Source of the DNA: ZC4RG20 sp964553875
Lineage (GTDB): Bacteria; Pseudomonadota; Gammaproteobacteria; Steroidobacterales; Rariloculaceae
Direction: 5' to 3'
Length of the DNA stretch: 36,391 nucleotides
Assembly (NCBI GenBank): GCA_964553875.1
Contig: CAZKNH010000026.1
Span: 1 to 36,391 of the forward strand
Positions 7,788 to 15,118 of the stretch are shown piece by piece. A model generated the notes under the pieces. That model had not been told where the DNA came from, ran no database searches, and saw only the letters and a program-made list of their open reading frames with translations. The first letter of the stretch is position 1. Every line of letters starts with the position of its first letter. Both the position numbers and the translations under genes were made by a program.

Positions 7788-8438
7788 ATGAGACCGAATA
7801 CTGGAACCATCGTCGCGGCGGCGGTCGCCGCGGTGCTCGGCTGTGCGACGGCGGCCGCTCAGCAGGCGCACCCGAGCATGAGCTTCTTCATCACGAGCGA
7901 AGGTCCCGGGAACGGTGCGGATCTCGGCGGTCTCGCCGGCGCGGACGCGCACTGCGCGCGGCTTGCGGAGGCGGTCGGCGCCGGCAACAAGACCTGGCGG
8001 GCGTACCTCAGCACGACGGCCGAAGGTGACCAGCCCGCCGTGAATGCCCGCGATCGGATCGGGAGCGGGCCCTGGTACAACGCGAAGGGCGTCATGGTCG
8101 CCGAGAACGTCGAGCATCTGCACAGCGAAGACAACAACCTCGGCAAGGAGACGTCGCTCAGCGAGAAGGGCGAGCAGATCAACGGCCGCGGCGATACGCC
8201 GAACATGCACGACATCCTGACGGGCTCGCTGCCCGACGGCCGCGCATCCGAGAACACGTGCTCGAACTGGACGAGCAGCGCGTCGGACGGCAGCGCCATG
8301 GTCGGTCACCATGACCGGCAGGGCGGAGGCCAGAACCCGACGTCGTGGAACTCCGCGCATGCGTCGCGCGGCTGCGGTCAGGCGGATCTGCAGGCCACCG
8401 GGGGCAACGGGCTCTTCTACTGCTTCGCGATCGATTGA
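7788..8438 (+). CDS. Secreted lectin/endostatin-like protein, function unknown
   Basis: A 216-residue exported protein. The first 24 residues form a signal peptide, probably cleaved near AAAQQ; an alternative lipoprotein reading at VLGC is less convincing. The mature part begins SMSFFITSEGPGNGADLGGL followed by GADAHCARLA, a pattern seen in bacterial proteins loosely annotated as lectins because of a C-type-lectin/endostatin-like fold. Four cysteines remain after processing (in DAHCARL, NTCSNW, RGCGQ and FYCFAID), enough for two disulfides. The centre is rich in Asn, His, Gly and Ser. AAGGGGG lies 5 bp before the ATG. No partner gene is apparent: the upstream neighbour diverges and the downstream gene is an unrelated methyltransferase 110 bp away. 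No ligand can be named. Confidence 0.75.
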   Translation: MRPNTGTIVAAAVAAVLGCATAAAQQAHPSMSFFITSEGPGNGADLGGLAGADAHCARLAEAVGAGNKTWRAYLSTTAEGDQPAVNARDRIGSGPWYNAKGVMVAENVEHLHSEDNNLGKETSLSEKGEQINGRGDTPNMHDILTGSLPDGRASENTCSNWTSSASDGSAMVGHHDRQGGGQNPTSWNSAHASRGCGQADLQATGGNGLFYCFAID

Positions 8439-8548
8439 GTCGTCCTTCGATGCGGCGGTGAGCGGCGGGCCGGCGCGTTTGGCGTCGGAGCGCCGCGCCG
8501 CTCGCTGCTGCAAAGCCGACGCGTGGAGCCGCGTGCTACAGTCACGGG

Positions 8549-9379
8549 ATGAGCACGCCGGCTACGACGAACGAGGGTCGGCTCTTCGGCACTTCGGCGC
8601 GCTGGCTCGGCATCGCGCGTTCGCTCGCGATCTACTACGGTGTGCCGTTTCGCGCCCGCCGGATGGCGAAGCTCTATGCTCGTTTCGTCCATCCGGGCGC
8701 GCTCTGCTTCGACATCGGTGCGCACGTCGGCAACCGCGTGCGGTGCTGGCGGCGACTCGGCGCGACCGTCGTCGCCGTGGAGCCGCAGGGCGATTTCGTG
8801 CGGCTGCTGCGACTCTTGTACGGCAGCGATGACCGTGTCGAGATCGTGCCGAAGGCGATCGGACGGGCGGCGGGCCGAGCGCGACTGCTCGTCAGCGCCC
8901 GCACGCCGACGGTGACGACACTGTCGCGCGACTGGATCGCCGAGGTGAGCGCGGATCCGTCCTTCGCCGGCGTGCATTGGTCGGAAGGCGAAGAAGTCGA
9001 GGTCACGACGCTCGATGCGCTGATCGCGGAGCACGGCGAGCCCGGGTTCGTGAAGATCGACGTCGAAGGCTTCGAGGCGGAAGTGCTCGCCGGGCTCACC
9101 CGTCCGGTGCGTGCGCTGTCATTCGAGTACTTGCCGGCGGCGTGCGAGCGTGCGCTCGATTGCGTCGACCGGCTCGCCGCGCTCGCCGACTACCGTTTCA
9201 ACTGGTCCGTCGGCGAAAGCCATGTGCTCGGCACGCGCGAGTGGCTCGACGTGGCCGGTATCCGCGCATACCTGCGCGGGCTCCGCGCCGAAGACGGCTC
9301 GGGCGACGTCTACGCGCAGCTTGCGGCCTCGGCACTCGGAAAGTCAGAACTGCTGCGCGATGGCGATGCTCGCCCATGA
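8549..9379 (+). CDS. FkbM family SAM-dependent methyltransferase
   Basis: A 276-residue methyltransferase of the FkbM family. The SAM-binding motif I is ALCFDIGAHVGNRV (about residues 51-64), the acidic residue closing strand 2 is in VVAVEPQGDF, and the family motif FVKIDVEGFEAEVLAGL is at about 167-183. Members O-methylate sugars of glycans, polyketides or lipids; the substrate here is unknown. A possible envelope-glycan role is suggested by the neighbouring lpxR, but that is inference. The start ATG is preceded by a weak ribosome site. The 3' end overlaps lpxR, which runs the opposite way, by 36 bp, so both C-termini are encoded by the same DNA. Confidence 0.87.
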   Translation: MSTPATTNEGRLFGTSARWLGIARSLAIYYGVPFRARRMAKLYARFVHPGALCFDIGAHVGNRVRCWRRLGATVVAVEPQGDFVRLLRLLYGSDDRVEIVPKAIGRAAGRARLLVSARTPTVTTLSRDWIAEVSADPSFAGVHWSEGEEVEVTTLDALIAEHGEPGFVKIDVEGFEAEVLAGLTRPVRALSFEYLPAACERALDCVDRLAALADYRFNWSVGESHVLGTREWLDVAGIRAYLRGLRAEDGSGDVYAQLAASALGKSELLRDGDARP

Positions 9380-10480
9380 GGACTCGCGCGAGCCGTCGCC
9401 GGTCCTGATTTCCTCGGTCTGGTGCCGCAGCGTATACGTGATGCTCAGGTTGTTGCGGAAGACGGTCGTCACGCCGAGCCACGCCTCGAGGAGCGCGGGA
9501 TTCAGACGCGACGCGGAGTAGGTGACGTCGCTCGAGCGAAACTGTCCCTGCAGGAAGGCGTTGTACGCCCGCAGACGCACGCTGACGCCGGCGGCGACTT
9601 GCAGTCTGAAACCTGCGCGGGCGGGCGATTCGCGCGCGAGCCGGATCGGCGGATGCCCGCCGTAGTCAGCGAGCGAAGGCGACGAGCTCCACCATGGGGT
9701 ATTGAGGTTGCCCCAGCGGAACGCGAGGTCCGCGCTCGCCTCGGTCAGATAACCGATGCTGCCCGACAGGCCAAAGCGCAGATGGTATGGCCGCTCACGG
9801 TAGGTGCCGGTGCGGAGCAGACGGTACCGCGATACGGCGTAGCGGGCCGTCGGCTCGCCGCCGTCGGAAATCTGATGCCGGTAGCCCTTCGGCTCCCGGC
9901 TGCCGAATGCGACGTGCACGGTCCGATGCAGATGCTCGACCCACGGCATTCCGAGCACGCCGACCGTCAGCGAGGACTGGTACGCCGTGCGGCTCGACGG
10001 ATCGTGCGTCAAACGCGAGCTCGACAGATAAGCGAGGTTCGCATAGGGGCGATCGTCGAACAGCGGCTCTTCCGCATCGAGATCCTGCGGCGTGAACAAC
10101 AGGACTCCGACCTCGAACGAGCGTGCACCCTCGGCGTCGTCGCCGTCGGCGCCGAATCCCGTCTTGCGGTCGATCCAATCGAGTGCGCGTGACAGCGGCT
10201 TCGGGCCGGCGGCGTCCTTCCCGCCGAGGGTGACGGAGATCCCGGCCGTATAGTCGCGATCGTCCTCGGTGAATGCGAAGAGATCGTTGTCGAGGTGGAC
10301 CGTCCAGCCGCGCGGACGCATCCGTGCGGCCGTGCCGGCGTCCTGATCGGCCGTGGCCCGGTCCGCGACGCGGGAAGCTCGCTCTTCAGCGCCGGCGGGG
10401 CTGGCGAAGAAGGTGGCGGCGACGAGCGCTGCCGCGACGAGCATCCGCTGCCCGTTGACGAGGGAGTGAAACGCGTCCAT
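9344..10480 (-). CDS. lpxR: LpxR-type outer-membrane lipid A 3'-O-deacylase
   Basis: A 378-residue outer-membrane beta-barrel of the LpxR (DUF2219) family, which removes the 3'-acyloxyacyl chain of lipid A at the cell surface. A good GAAGGA lies 7 bp before the ATG. A signal peptide ends near ASPAGAEE (residue about 32). The catalytic-region signature VHLDNDLFAFTEDDRDYTAG (about 62-81) carries the conserved Asn-Asp and Thr positions. DDRPYANLAYLSS and WVEHLHRTVH supply the later conserved region with a candidate active-site His. The final residue is Phe (AIAQQF), as expected for BAM-assembled barrels. It is longer than the Salmonella enzyme by an acidic loop around residues 105-125. Activity is inferred from family; the substrate could differ in this organism. 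Confidence 0.85.
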   Translation of the reverse strand: MDAFHSLVNGQRMLVAAALVAATFFASPAGAEERASRVADRATADQDAGTAARMRPRGWTVHLDNDLFAFTEDDRDYTAGISVTLGGKDAAGPKPLSRALDWIDRKTGFGADGDDAEGARSFEVGVLLFTPQDLDAEEPLFDDRPYANLAYLSSSRLTHDPSSRTAYQSSLTVGVLGMPWVEHLHRTVHVAFGSREPKGYRHQISDGGEPTARYAVSRYRLLRTGTYRERPYHLRFGLSGSIGYLTEASADLAFRWGNLNTPWWSSSPSLADYGGHPPIRLARESPARAGFRLQVAAGVSVRLRAYNAFLQGQFRSSDVTYSASRLNPALLEAWLGVTTVFRNNLSITYTLRHQTEEIRTGDGSRESSWASIAIAQQF

Positions 10481-10587
10481 ATGCGTTTCCTTCGCGTCCG
10501 ATGCTACCCGGGGCCCCGCGGTTCTCTACTGGGACGAGCCGCCACTCGGTCGAGGCGGAGACGCTCGCGGCAGAGCATCGCGGGCAT

Positions 10588-10631
10588 GTTACTAAACGGT
10601 TCAGTAACAAGTTTACTTACGAGTTAGTCAA
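10588..10631 (-). promoter_or_regulatory. lpxR promoter with 21-bp palindromic operator
   Basis: Positions 10588-10608 form a near-perfect 21-bp palindrome: GTTACT and AGTAAC outer arms, AAC and GTT inner arms, mismatched only at the centre and one symmetric pair. It resembles TetR/AcrR-type operators. On the minus strand TTGACT (10631-10626) followed 17 bp later by GTTACT (10608-10603) is a candidate promoter whose -10 lies inside the operator. It is 108 bp upstream of the lpxR ATG. No TetR-family gene is in the window, so the regulator would be encoded elsewhere. Confidence 0.5.
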
Positions 10632-10908
10632 CTTCAACGCCAGGTCACTCTGAAGCGGGCCTCGTCCATGCAAGAACGATAGGTCGGACAAAGCGTTATG
10701 CGACGAAATTGATGTGACTTCCGAATGGCGAGCGCGAGGCGATTCGGTCCGCCCTGCGGGACTCGAGTCAGTCCCCAGTGCGTGGCCCTCTGAGGGTCGG
10801 TCACTGGGCGCCAGATGGATGCAAGCAGGACTCGACCTGGTTCATGCTCGCAGGACTCGAGGCTGGAGAGGGAGACTGAAGAGGGGGAGGCGAAAGAGGC
10901 GACCGCCC
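10632..10908. other. Gene-free stretch with one imperfect hairpin
   Basis: Together with the lpxR leader this makes about 428 bp without a convincing gene. An imperfect hairpin spans 10774-10808: CCCAGTG (10774-10780) pairs with CACTGGG (10802-10808), and an inner GCCCTC pairs with GAGGGT using one G-U. It sits about 100 bp past the DUF4159 stop and might end that transcript, though no T-run follows. A small open frame on the minus strand has no recognisable protein pattern. Composition is more A/G-rich than the coding flanks near 10860-10900. Confidence 0.4.
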
Positions 10909-11718
10909 CTAATGCGTCATCGCGTAGACCATGAAGTTCACGCCCATCTGCAACGCCCGAACGGCGATCTCGGCCGGATAGCACGGCAGGTCCAGGTACT
11001 CCCACGCGTCGCCGAGGTCCGAGTTGTACGTGACGAGAACCATCAGCCGTCCGTCGTCGTCGGCGATGCCGTAGATGCGAGGCTCGGTGTCGTCGGGCCG
11101 CTCCCATGTCCGGCCGCCGGAGCAGCCGTTCCAGCGGTTCGGGACCTGGACGACTTCCCGGATCTCGAAGAACGAGCTGAAGACCGGATGCGAGAGGGGC
11201 AGCTCGTCGAGACTCCGGTCCGGGAAGACCTTGCGCAGCTGTGCCTCGACGTTCGCCCTCTCGGCCAAACCCCAGAAATCGTCGATGTGAAGAAACCCGC
11301 CGCGCAGCAGATAGTCCGCGAGCCGCAGAGCCTCCGCGTCGCTCAGGTACATCCCGCCCGGCTCGACGATGTAGGCGTACGGGAAATCGAACAGGTCGTC
11401 GTCGAGGATCGCGCGCACGTGCGGATCCGGGTGGACCCTGACGCCGGTGAGGCGGTCCACGCCGTGCATGAACTTACAGTCGGCGCCGGGATAGTCCGTC
11501 GCCCAGCCGTATCCCTGCCGCGGAAAGAAGTTGCCGCCGCCGAGCTCCGGGCATGTGAACGGCGCCGGCCGGCCCAGCGTGGGGCGGCGCAGATCCGTGT
11601 ACATCAGGCGCACGAAGTAGAAGTTCGGATCTTCCGCTGCGGGCCGCTGCGCGGGGAGCAGAGCGGGCAACAGAGTCGACGCCGCCAAGGCCGTGAAGAG
11701 GATCAGCGTTCTTCGCAT
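10909..11718 (-). CDS. Exported DUF4159 domain protein
   Basis: A 269-residue protein with a signal peptide (MRRTLILFTALAASTLLPA, cleaved before or near AQRPAAED) followed by a DUF4159 domain. Recognisable parts are NFYFVRLMYTDLRRP, AYIVEPGGMYLSD, LRGGFLHIDDFWG and the C-terminal MGVNFMVYAMTH. DUF4159 has a class I glutamine-amidotransferase-like flavodoxin fold but usually lacks a known activity; it often occurs near MoxR/DUF58 gene clusters, which are absent here. I place the start at the ATG at 11718, where GGAAG lies 8 bp upstream; the frame extends to a TTG at 11748. Three or more cysteines suggest disulfides in the periplasm. Function unknown. Confidence 0.85.
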   Translation of the reverse strand: MRRTLILFTALAASTLLPALLPAQRPAAEDPNFYFVRLMYTDLRRPTLGRPAPFTCPELGGGNFFPRQGYGWATDYPGADCKFMHGVDRLTGVRVHPDPHVRAILDDDLFDFPYAYIVEPGGMYLSDAEALRLADYLLRGGFLHIDDFWGLAERANVEAQLRKVFPDRSLDELPLSHPVFSSFFEIREVVQVPNRWNGCSGGRTWERPDDTEPRIYGIADDDGRLMVLVTYNSDLGDAWEYLDLPCYPAEIAVRALQMGVNFMVYAMTH

Positions 11719-11858
11719 CGCGGCCGCTTCCGATCGTATCGGTCGCAAGACTAGCTTCGAGAACCCGCGACGTCGAGGCCGCGTGCACGTAATCCGCGCT
11801 GTCGCCGACGTGCGTCAAACGCGTTTCGCGATCGGTGATGCGTTATGCTTGGCAGGTC

Positions 11859-12311
11859 ATGACGGAAACCACGACCACGCTCAACGAGCAGGAGCGCCTG
11901 CTGATCGAGCACGCGTGCACGCGGCTCGTGCTCGAGTCGATCGCGGCGAACGATCGGCAGGATTACGTTGCGTTCGCAGAGCTCTTCACGAGCGACGGCC
12001 TTCTACATCGGCCGAACGGCGAGCCGCTTTGCGGACGCGACGAGATCGTCGAGTCGTACCGCACGCGACCACGCAACCGCATCACGCGGCACATCTGCAC
12101 GAACATACTCATCAATGTCGAATCCCCTCAATCGGCTCACGGTACGACGTACGTCGTGCTTTACTCGGCCGACTCTTTGAACTCCGACAAGTATTTCGGC
12201 GCGAAATGCGAATTGCGCACGTTGATCGGCGAGCTCGAGGACCGCTTCAAGCTGACGATGGACGGTTGGCGGATCGCCGAGCGGCGCGCGAAGTTCGTGA
12301 TGCACACGTGA
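11859..12311 (+). CDS. SnoaL/NTF2-like family protein
   Basis: A 150-residue protein with the cone-shaped SnoaL/NTF2-like fold: an N-terminal helix (LNEQERLLIEHACTRLVLES), the pattern DYVAFAELFTSDGLLHRPNGEPLCGRDEI seen in two parts, and a C-terminal DGWRIAERRAKFV strand pair. Such proteins are small enzymes (isomerases, cyclases, dehydratases) or ligand binders; no catalytic set can be assigned with certainty. The ATG at 11859 follows GCAGG closely; in-frame GTG/ATG codons at 11835 and 11838 are alternatives. It lies 62 bp upstream of the luciferase-like oxidoreductase on the same strand and may be co-transcribed with it, suggesting a shared small-molecule pathway. Confidence 0.75.
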   Translation: MTETTTTLNEQERLLIEHACTRLVLESIAANDRQDYVAFAELFTSDGLLHRPNGEPLCGRDEIVESYRTRPRNRITRHICTNILINVESPQSAHGTTYVVLYSADSLNSDKYFGAKCELRTLIGELEDRFKLTMDGWRIAERRAKFVMHT

Positions 12312-12373
12312 CGCGCCGTCCGTAGGCGCCCCGCTTCTTCGGCAACTCCCGCTCTTGAAGAATAGGGCGGGAT

Positions 12374-13333
12374 ATGACGCGTTACGGCTATCACGCCTCG
12401 CACGAGCAGCACGCCCCGAGCGCGCTCCTCGAATACGTGCGGCGCGCGGAGCAGGCGGGCTTCGACGCCGCCATGTGCTCGGACCACTTCCATCCGTGGA
12501 CACCGATGCAGGGGCAGAGCGGCTTCGCGTGGTCGTGGCTCGGCGCTGCGCTCTGCACGACGCACCTCGACTTCGGCTGTGTCAGCGCGCCTGGCTGGCG
12601 TTATCACCCGGCCGTGCTCGCGCAGGCCGCCGCGACGCTTGCCGAAATGTTTCCGGAGCGCTTCTGGCTGTCCGTCGGCAGCGGCGAGGCGTTGAACGAG
12701 CACATCTGCGGGGTTCCCTGGCCGCCGAAGAGCGAGCGCAACGCGCGGCTGCTCGAGGCGGTCGAGATCATGCGCGCGCTGTGGGCCGGTGAAACGGTCA
12801 CGCACTACGGACGGATCACCGTCGAGGAGGCGAAGCTCTACACGCGCCCGGAGCGGCCGCTTCGAATCTTCGGCGCCGCGCTGACGGCGCCGACGGCGCG
12901 CTGGCTCGGCGGCTGGGCCGACGGGTTGATCACGGTCGGTGCGGATCCGAATGCGCTACGCGTGGTGATCGACGCGTTTCGCGAAGGCGGCGGCGAGGGG
13001 AAGCCGATCAAGGTGCAGTGCGCGTTCGCATGGGCGCCGACGGACGACGACGCCCGGCGGGCCGCTCATCGCGAATGGGCCGCGAACCTGCTCGGCACGG
13101 ACGTGCTCGCCGTGCTGCGCACACCCGAGGAGCTCGAGGCCGCGTCCCGTTTCATTTCGATCGACGACGTCGCGAAGGTCTTGCCGGTCTCGGCCGATCC
13201 GGCGTGGCATGCGGAGCATCTGCGCCGCTATGCCGTGCTCGGCATCGACGACGTTTATCTGCACAACGTCGCGCGCAATCAGCCGCAGTTCATCGACGTC
13301 TTCGGCGCGCGCGTGCTGCCGCTCCTGCGTTAG
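12374..13333 (+). CDS. Luciferase-like (LLM class) flavin-dependent oxidoreductase
   Basis: A 319-residue (beta/alpha)8-barrel enzyme of the bacterial luciferase-like superfamily. It resembles the subgroup described as probable non-F420 flavinoid oxidoreductases: YGYHASHEQHAPS at the N-terminus, CSDHFHPWTPMQGQSGFAWS at about residues 35-54, and ERFWLSVGSGEALNEHI at about 95-111. These enzymes use reduced flavin (FMN or, in some groups, F420) to oxidise or reduce a small organic substrate. The length is typical. The ATG is preceded by GGGCGGGAT. The SnoaL-like gene upstream may act in the same pathway. The substrate and exact cofactor are unknown. Confidence 0.85.
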   Translation: MTRYGYHASHEQHAPSALLEYVRRAEQAGFDAAMCSDHFHPWTPMQGQSGFAWSWLGAALCTTHLDFGCVSAPGWRYHPAVLAQAAATLAEMFPERFWLSVGSGEALNEHICGVPWPPKSERNARLLEAVEIMRALWAGETVTHYGRITVEEAKLYTRPERPLRIFGAALTAPTARWLGGWADGLITVGADPNALRVVIDAFREGGGEGKPIKVQCAFAWAPTDDDARRAAHREWAANLLGTDVLAVLRTPEELEAASRFISIDDVAKVLPVSADPAWHAEHLRRYAVLGIDDVYLHNVARNQPQFIDVFGARVLPLLR

Positions 13334-13400
13334 CCGCCGGCGCGCGGACGCCGTCCGGCAAGTCGGCGCGCGGGGTCAGGCGACCGGCAGAAGCGTGCGC

Positions 13401-13829
13401 TCAATCGGCGAGGAGCCAGCCCCACAGATTGCCGTCCGGCGCGGCCTCGCTGTGAATCTGGATGTAGACGCGGCCGGACCTGAGCGCATCGAGTTGCTCG
13501 GGAGACAGGTCGACCGAGCCCGAGACGGAGCCCGACGTCGCCGCGGTGACGACGAGGTCGGCGAAGGCTTCGCCGCGGACGCCGGTTCGCACGCCGGAGT
13601 GGAGCCGTGCGACGGTCGCGGGCCCCTGCAAACCTTCGAATGTGCCGGAGACGACGAGCGTCGTGCCTTCGAGGGTTCCGCGCGCCTCGCCGATGCCGGT
13701 CACCGCGGCGGCGGTGGCCGGATCGATCGGGACCATCGACAGGCGTGCTCGGAACGTCGTCTCGTCCGCGGTCACCGCGGCCGACGCGAACAGGCCGAGC
13801 AGGATCGCGGTTGCCGCGCTCTTGCGCAT
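13401..13829 (-). CDS. Exported CHRD domain protein
   Basis: A 142-residue exported protein: signal peptide MRKSAATAILLGLFASAAVTA, then one CHRD domain named after chordin. Family-like segments are TFRARLSMVPIDP, RLHSGVRTGVRGE and the C-terminal GRVYIQIHSEAAPDGNLWGW. Bacterial CHRD proteins are periplasmic or extracellular with no defined biochemical role. I place the start at 13829, where GGGGGAAAT lies just upstream; the frame stays open to 14090, but that extension translates the palindrome array and lies upstream of the signal peptide. The predicted promoter is 13931-13903 on the minus strand, part of which is array sequence. Confidence 0.85.
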   Translation of the reverse strand: MRKSAATAILLGLFASAAVTADETTFRARLSMVPIDPATAAAVTGIGEARGTLEGTTLVVSGTFEGLQGPATVARLHSGVRTGVRGEAFADLVVTAATSGSVSGSVDLSPEQLDALRSGRVYIQIHSEAAPDGNLWGWLLAD

Positions 13830-13902
13830 ACGGATTTCCCCCGTCGAACGCCGGCTCGGTGCGCGTCGGCGCCACCTGGCCGGTCTGGTTGATCTTCGCG
13901 CA

Positions 13903-13931
13903 ACTATAAACGCTCCGAAAAATTGTGTCAG
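13903..13931 (-). promoter_or_regulatory. Sigma70-like promoter of the CHRD gene, -35 within a palindrome unit
   Basis: On the minus strand CTGACA (13931-13926, 5 of 6 to TTGACA), a 17-bp spacer and TATAGT (13908-13903, 5 of 6 to TATAAT) form a strong sigma70-type promoter. Initiation near 13896 would give a leader of about 67 nt. The -35 hexamer is half of the palindrome GTGTCAGACAC at 13925-13935, the first unit of the neighbouring array. Confidence 0.6.
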
Positions 13932-14283
13932 ACACCCGTTCGAGACTTTTTTCGGGGTCAGACCCCAATTTAGTTTTTCGGGGTCAGACCCCAATTTCGC
14001 CTCAACGCGCCCGAGAACGGGTCTGACCCCGATCCGGCCCGGAATCCGGCTCTGGCTCCAAATGCGCTGACCCCGAAATGCGCCGCCCAACGCGAGCCAC
14101 TGGAACGGGCTCTGACCCCCCGAGGGGCGCCTGAAGGCGGGCTCTGACCCAGAAATTGCTCTGATCCTGTCAAGTCGGCCGACAATAGGCTCTAACGCTA
14201 AACGTGCACCGTCGAAGTTGGGTTCCGAAATTGGGCTCTGACCCTGATTTTCCGAAAACGGGCTCTGACCCCGAATTTCCGCC
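13925..14283. repeat. Degenerate array of GGGTCTGACCC-type palindromes (array 1)
   Basis: Short odd-length palindromes recur through the interval between the divergent CHRD and otsB genes. Clean units are GTGTCAGACAC at 13925-13935 and GGGGTCAGACCCC at 13954-13966 and 13980-13992. GGGTCTGACCCC follows at 14019-14030. Weaker GGGCTCTGACCC forms occur near 14107, 14139, 14233 and 14260, and decayed copies near 14048, 14066 and 14186. Units are joined by short AATT/GAATTTC-like linkers and are spaced irregularly by about 15-45 bp. The interval contains no other gene. The same core builds the array at 34925-35335, so this is a genome-level repeat family resembling REP-type elements. No associated transposase is in the window. 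Confidence 0.85.
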
Positions 14284-15007
14284 GTGGCCGCGGCGCCCGG
14301 CGCTTTTTCTCGATCTCGACGGGACGCTCGTCGAGCTCACGGCGCATCCGAGCCTCACGCAGGCGTCGCCGCGCCTGCGGCGGCTGCTGCCGAGACTCGT
14401 CGAGTCGTGCGCCGGGGCGGTCGCGGTGATCAGCGGCCGGCGGATCGACGACGTGGATCGCGTCCTCGCACCGCATGCGGTATTCGCGGCCGGCGTGCAC
14501 GGTCTCGAGCGCCGCGGGCCGGACGGGACGGTTTCGGCGCACGCGCCGACCGAAGAGCTCACGCGGATCCGGCGCCTGATCGAGCCGTTCGTCGCGCGCC
14601 ACGACGGACTCTGGATCGAGGACAAGCGGATCGCCTTCGCGGTGCACTACCGCGATCGTCCCGAGCTCGAGGAGGACATCCATCGCTTCGTCGGCGCGCT
14701 CGAGCGCGAGGTTCCGCCGGATATCGAGATCCTGCTGGGGCACTGCGTGTTCGAGGTGAAACCGAGCGCCGCCGACAAGGGCAGAGCGATCGAGCATTTC
14801 ATGACGGAGGCGCCGTTCGCCGGGCGCACGCCGGTCTTCGTCGGCGACGACGTGACGGACGAGGCCGGCTTCCGCGCCGTGAACGCGCTCGGCGGCTTAT
14901 CGGTCAAGGTTGGCGACGCGCCGACGCTCGCGCGCTGGCGGCTCGGAAACGTCGCTGACGTGCTCGACTGGCTCGAGCGGCTCGTTGCCCTCGGGCGGAG
15001 GCAGTAG
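14204..15007 (+). CDS. otsB: Trehalose-6-phosphate phosphatase
   Basis: A HAD-superfamily phosphatase that converts trehalose-6-phosphate to trehalose. Motif I is LFLDLDGTLVEL (nucleophilic Asp about residue 36 from the GTG), followed by AVISGRRIDDVD, the Lys motif VKPSAADKGRAIEHFM and the acidic motif FVGDDVTDEAGF. Length (267) is normal. The start is the oddity: the frame opens with GTG at 14204 without a Shine-Dalgarno, and residues 8-26 or so (PKLGSDPDFPKTGSDPEF) are translated palindrome repeats. A TTG at 14231 is the only other plausible initiation codon close to motif I. Array 1 has apparently replaced or extended the native N-terminus. The domain is otherwise intact, so I expect a working enzyme. 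It is the first gene of otsB - small protein - otsA. Confidence 0.88.
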   Translation: MHRRSWVPKLGSDPDFPKTGSDPEFPPWPRRPALFLDLDGTLVELTAHPSLTQASPRLRRLLPRLVESCAGAVAVISGRRIDDVDRVLAPHAVFAAGVHGLERRGPDGTVSAHAPTEELTRIRRLIEPFVARHDGLWIEDKRIAFAVHYRDRPELEEDIHRFVGALEREVPPDIEILLGHCVFEVKPSAADKGRAIEHFMTEAPFAGRTPVFVGDDVTDEAGFRAVNALGGLSVKVGDAPTLARWRLGNVADVLDWLERLVALGRRQ

Positions 15008-15118
15008 GCCCGTCCCTGCTCGAAACGGCGCCGCCGAGGCGCTCGCGGCGTTTCTCGTGAGCTCATGCGCAGCCGTGCCGTCTATGCGCAACGTCGTATA
15101 GCGCGTACAGTTGGGTTC

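Noticed and set aside
10634..11107. Small minus-strand open frame downstream of DUF4159
   Set aside because: Most of it overlaps the DUF4159 gene in another frame, and the remainder resembles no known protein and has no ribosome site.
13830..14090. N-terminal extension of the CHRD protein
   Set aside because: It would precede a good signal peptide and is merely translated palindrome sequence; a strong Shine-Dalgarno supports the start at 13829.
13925..14283. CRISPR array
   Set aside because: Units are short 11-13-bp palindromes with irregular 15-45-bp linkers that are themselves similar, not 23-37-bp repeats with unique spacers, and no cas genes are present.
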